Assembly: GCA_903829945.1 (NCBI GenBank)
Contig: CAIKRV010000080.1
Coordinates: forward strand, 1-58,674
DNA from: an uncultured bacterium
GTDB taxonomy: Bacteria > Bacteroidota > Bacteroidia > CAILMK01
Length of the DNA: 58,674 nucleotides
Direction of reading: 5' to 3'
The translations under genes and the position numbers were made by a program. The notes beneath the pieces were generated by a model. It had not been told where the DNA came from, searched no databases, and worked only from the letters and a program-made list of their open reading frames with translations. This document shows, one piece after another, positions 56,708 through 58,674 of the stretch; the stretch's first letter is position 1; every line of letters starts with the position of its first letter.

Positions 56708-57766
56708 ATGACTTACGAAATTACGGTTCAGGCCTCAAAAAACTCCAAGATAAATCAAGTAGATTTCCACAATATACCTTTTGGCAAAATATTTACAGAC
56801 CATATGTTGCTTTGTGAATATGCCGACGGAGATTGGAAATCGGCCGAAATACTGCCCTTTCAAAACATTTCCGTAAGTCCGGCGATGTCTGCCTTGCATT
56901 ATGGACAAGAAATATTCGAAGGAATGAAGGCCTATAAAAATCCTGAGGGGAAGGCCGGAATTTTCCGTCCTGAGATGAATCATCGCAGGATGAACCGTTC
57001 TGCCCATAGAATGTGTATGCCGGAAATTCCGGAAGAACTATTTATAAATGGATTAAATGAATTAATCCGCATGGATAGTGCATGGATTCCTACTACGGAA
57101 GGCGCCTCCTTATATATCCGACCATTTATGGTAGCTACGGATGAGTTTGTAGGTATCCGTCCCTCAGAAACCTATAAGTTTATTATTTTTTGCAGTCCGG
57201 TAGGAGCCTATTATACCGAGCCGATAAAAGTAAAAATAGAGGAACATTATACCCGTGCAGCACGCGGAGGCGTTGGCTCAGCAAAGAATGCAGGAAATTA
57301 TGGTGCGTCCTTATATCCAGCTGCCTTGGCCGCCAAAGAAGGATTTAAACAAATATTGTGGACGGATGATGTAGAACACCGATGGATAGAAGAATCCGGC
57401 ACCATGAATGTATTTTTTGTCATCGGCGATAAAATCATTACGCCCTCCTTGGATGGAAATATATTGGACGGCGTCACCCGTGATAGCGTAATCACCTTAT
57501 TTAGTGATAAAGGTGCTACGGTAGAAGAGCGCCCCATTTCCATTGAAGAAGTATTGACAGCCCATCAAAATGGCGAACTGAAAGAAGCCTTTGGCGCAGG
57601 TACCGCAGCGACGATTGCACAAATAACCGATATTGGATATCAAGGAAGCTTATTAAGCTTACATCCAATAGCGGCACGCAAATATTCCACTTGGGTATTG
57701 GAACAATTAGAAGGCATTAAACGCGGCACTCTGGAAGATAAATTTTCCTGGATGCATTGGTTGTAA
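56708..57766 (+). CDS. ilvE: branched-chain amino acid aminotransferase
   Basis: A 352-aa class IV PLP aminotransferase for the last step of valine, leucine and isoleucine synthesis or the first step of their breakdown. ATG 56708 (MTYEITVQAS) follows the promoter; an in-frame ATG at 56663 lies upstream of the promoter and is rejected. Motifs: LHYGQEIFEGMKAYKN near residue 75, SAKNAGNYGASLYPA with the PLP Lys, and EESGTMNVFFV near 240. Family C-terminus intact. Confidence 0.95.
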   Translation: MTYEITVQASKNSKINQVDFHNIPFGKIFTDHMLLCEYADGDWKSAEILPFQNISVSPAMSALHYGQEIFEGMKAYKNPEGKAGIFRPEMNHRRMNRSAHRMCMPEIPEELFINGLNELIRMDSAWIPTTEGASLYIRPFMVATDEFVGIRPSETYKFIIFCSPVGAYYTEPIKVKIEEHYTRAARGGVGSAKNAGNYGASLYPAALAAKEGFKQILWTDDVEHRWIEESGTMNVFFVIGDKIITPSLDGNILDGVTRDSVITLFSDKGATVEERPISIEEVLTAHQNGELKEAFGAGTAATIAQITDIGYQGSLLSLHPIAARKYSTWVLEQLEGIKRGTLEDKFSWMHWL

Positions 57767-57834
57767 AAAGGGAGTGGAATTTGATATTAATGGATAGTAA
57801 TATGATTATTGTCTAACATAAGCTTCCTTAGTAT

Positions 57835-57972
57835 TTAATTCAAAAGCAATATATTTTTTTGTCCGGGCAAGGGTTTTGAATCATCGTTTTCATTTGCACT
57901 AATCTCATCAGAGATTACATCAATAGCAGGACAAGTGCATTGCGCAAAATTTATAGCTTTACAAATAAGCAA
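57835..57972 (-). CDS. possible small Cys-rich protein or remnant
   Basis: A 45-codon frame on the minus strand, from TTG 57972 to TAA at 57835. The product has a Cys pattern CKAINFAQCTC and an acidic middle SDEISANENDD. It has no ATG. A second frame just upstream (MRAFEIQIPVCLFVKL, from ATG at 58000) overlaps it and could join it after a frameshift near 57970, which may mean a broken gene. Composition looks coding but evidence is thin. The remainder of 57767-58100 is AT-rich with nothing else seen. Confidence 0.25.
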   Translation of the reverse strand: MLICKAINFAQCTCPAIDVISDEISANENDDSKPLPGQKNILLLN

Positions 57973-58100
57973 ACAGGAATTTGAATTTCAAAAGCCCTCA
58001 TATAATTCTCTAGAATTTTTTTATAATAATCAATTTGTTTTTGTTCTTATGTTTTACTATTTTTCCTTGTGATTTGGATTTGGGTAGTTAAAAGGGCAAT

Positions 58101-58188
58101 AAAAAAAGTCGGAATAAATCCCGACTTTGGTGGTTCGAAGCATAGCTACTTTCGTAGTTAGCGGCTACAATCCATCGCAAAAATACGA
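58101..58188 (-). ncRNA. candidate small RNA, tandem copy 1
   Basis: On the minus strand a TTTG (58210-58207), 21-nt spacer and TATTTTTG (58185-58178) form a full Bacteroidota promoter. The transcript of about 70 nt contains a CTAC-GAAA-GTAG tetraloop hairpin and ends at an intrinsic terminator, AAAGTCGG paired with CCGACTTT (58105-58128), followed by seven T. No frame of note. A near-identical copy lies 157 bp away at 58259-58345. Confidence 0.65.
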
Positions 58189-58258
58189 ATATTTTTTTAA
58201 TTACAACAAAATTAAATAAAAAATTGCTAGTGATTTATTTTTAATAATTTAAGAGTAT

Positions 58259-58345
58259 AAAAAAGCCGGAATAAATCCCGACTTTGGTGGTTCGAAGCAT
58301 AGCTACTTTCGTAGTTAGCGGCTACAATCCATGGCAAATATACGA
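58259..58345 (-). ncRNA. candidate small RNA, tandem copy 2
   Basis: Copy of 58101-58188 with three differences in about 83 bp. On the minus strand TTTG (58369-58366), a 23-nt spacer and TATATTTG (58342-58335) form the promoter. The terminator stem is 58262-58269 with 58278-58285. The one stem difference makes a G-U pair in the minus-strand RNA but a C-A mismatch in the plus-strand RNA, which supports transcription from the minus strand. Confidence 0.65.
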
Positions 58346-58420
58346 CGATTGCTGCTTAATTATACCAAATTTCACTAAATTTTTTTTGTGGTTTGTGTTT
58401 AATTTATGATTTTAAAAATA

Positions 58421-58440
58421 ATTATATTTGCAAATATAAT
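58421..58440. promoter_or_regulatory. palindromic promoter/operator
   Basis: A perfect 20-bp palindrome built from ATTATATTTG and its complement. Each half carries the -7 element TATATTTG, one per strand. The plus-strand element (58423-58430) is 66 nt before ATG 58497; the minus-strand one faces the sRNA repeats. It could be a divergent promoter or a dimeric repressor site. Confidence 0.5.
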
Positions 58441-58496
58441 TATTCCTTTTCTGGAAGATTATTAAATAATTGATTACCATTAATAAAGATAAAACT

Positions 58497-58674
58497 ATGA
58501 CATTAACATTAGACCTCCTTTGTTCCAGATGTAAGCATTTTTTTCCCGGAGGATGTCATGCCTTTCCGGAAGGGATAGACCCTGCAGTTATATATGAAAT
58601 CTAACATGTTACGCCTTTGTCTCATCAAAAGAATACTATAGTATTTGAGCCCATTGAAGGGATTGATATTAATG
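58497..58674 (+). pseudogene. small Cys-rich CxxCKHF protein, interrupted by in-frame TAA and cut by window end
   Basis: From ATG 58497 the frame reads MTLTLDLLCSRCKHFFPGG, CHAFPEGIDPAVIYEI and then TAA (58602-58604). The same frame continues HVTPLSHQKNTIVFEPIEGI to the window edge without another stop. Small proteins with this CxxCKHF-x-GG-CxAFPEGIP pattern normally continue into H-x-x-P-x-x-x-Q-x-x-x-FEP, so the part after the stop looks like the same gene. Either the TAA makes a pseudogene or it is a sequencing error; read-through is also possible. Role unknown; the Cys pairs suggest metal binding. Confidence 0.6.

Larger units (their letters stand above)
58101..58345. repeat. tandem direct repeat, two units of about 83-86 bp
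   Basis: Units start at 58101/58259 and are offset by 157 bp, with an unrelated AT-rich spacer of about 70 bp. They match except at 58109/58266, 58176/58333 and 58182/58339. No target-site duplication or transposase is visible. Confidence 0.9.

Noticed and set aside
58101-58345. Direct repeats as insertion-sequence ends, attachment sites or a CRISPR array
   Set aside because: No transposase or integrase is nearby, only two units exist, and each has promoter and terminator on the same strand.

Overview
The window looks like part of a chromosome of a low-GC member of the Bacteroidota. The evidence is: the gene order tRNA-Gly, tRNA-Thr, tuf, tRNA-Trp, secE, nusG, rplKAJL, rpoBC followed by a DUF3467 gene; a short NuoG without a molybdopterin domain; an OstA-like protein; almost no Shine-Dalgarno sequences; and the Bacteroidota -7 promoter element TAnnTTTG in front of many genes and ncRNA candidates. 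I cannot place it more precisely than Bacteroidota, possibly Chitinophagales or Sphingobacteriales. I see no mobile element, prophage or CRISPR array.

Layout. 1-13506: translation and transcription block (three tRNAs, tuf, secE, nusG, L11, L1, L10, L7/L12, rpoB, rpoC, DUF3467), with hairpins between rplL and rpoB, between rpoB and rpoC, and after rpoC. 13628-19960: accessory stretch with a secreted VWA protein, an unknown protein, two small proteins, a GT4 glycosyltransferase, a TPR lipoprotein, a DUF1801 protein and a small lipoprotein. Two promoters here share an identical direct-repeat architecture. 20033-23220: thrS, infC (AUU start), rpmI, rplT. 23367-31128: PIG-L deacetylase, APC permease, NtrC-type regulator without a DNA-binding domain, SprT-like protein, OstA-like protein and a GT22-like mannosyltransferase. 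31226-41000: glyA, a second GT22-like paralogue, an outer-membrane-type protein, a polysaccharide flippase, dnaG, a GyrI-like protein, a putative ncRNA and rarA. 41085-44978 (minus): a detached piece of the S10 operon, L4-L23-L2-S19-L22-S3-L16, with its own promoter and terminator. 45306-49663 (minus): ECF sigma factor with a membrane-anchored partner, and dxs. 49779-53279: menE-like ligase, HMCES/YedK, thioredoxin-like protein and a Tiki/ChaN-like protein. 53417-56130: nuoG-nuoH-nuoI as an isolated block. 56143-58674: unknown protein, ilvE, two tandem small-RNA-like repeats and a small Cys-rich gene interrupted by an in-frame stop.

The most unusual signals are non-coding. (1) Two near-identical units at 58101-58188 and 58259-58345 each carry a complete Bacteroidota promoter and an intrinsic terminator on the minus strand, so they look like tandem sRNA genes. 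(2) Two promoters near 15.1 and 15.9 kb have the same pair of repeats 21 bp apart, placed 41 bp before the same TATCTTTG element; the layout resembles LytTR-type sites. (3) Further ncRNA candidates lie at 25.7 and 39.4-39.6 kb. (4) The S10 and nuo clusters, normally contiguous, are both broken up here.
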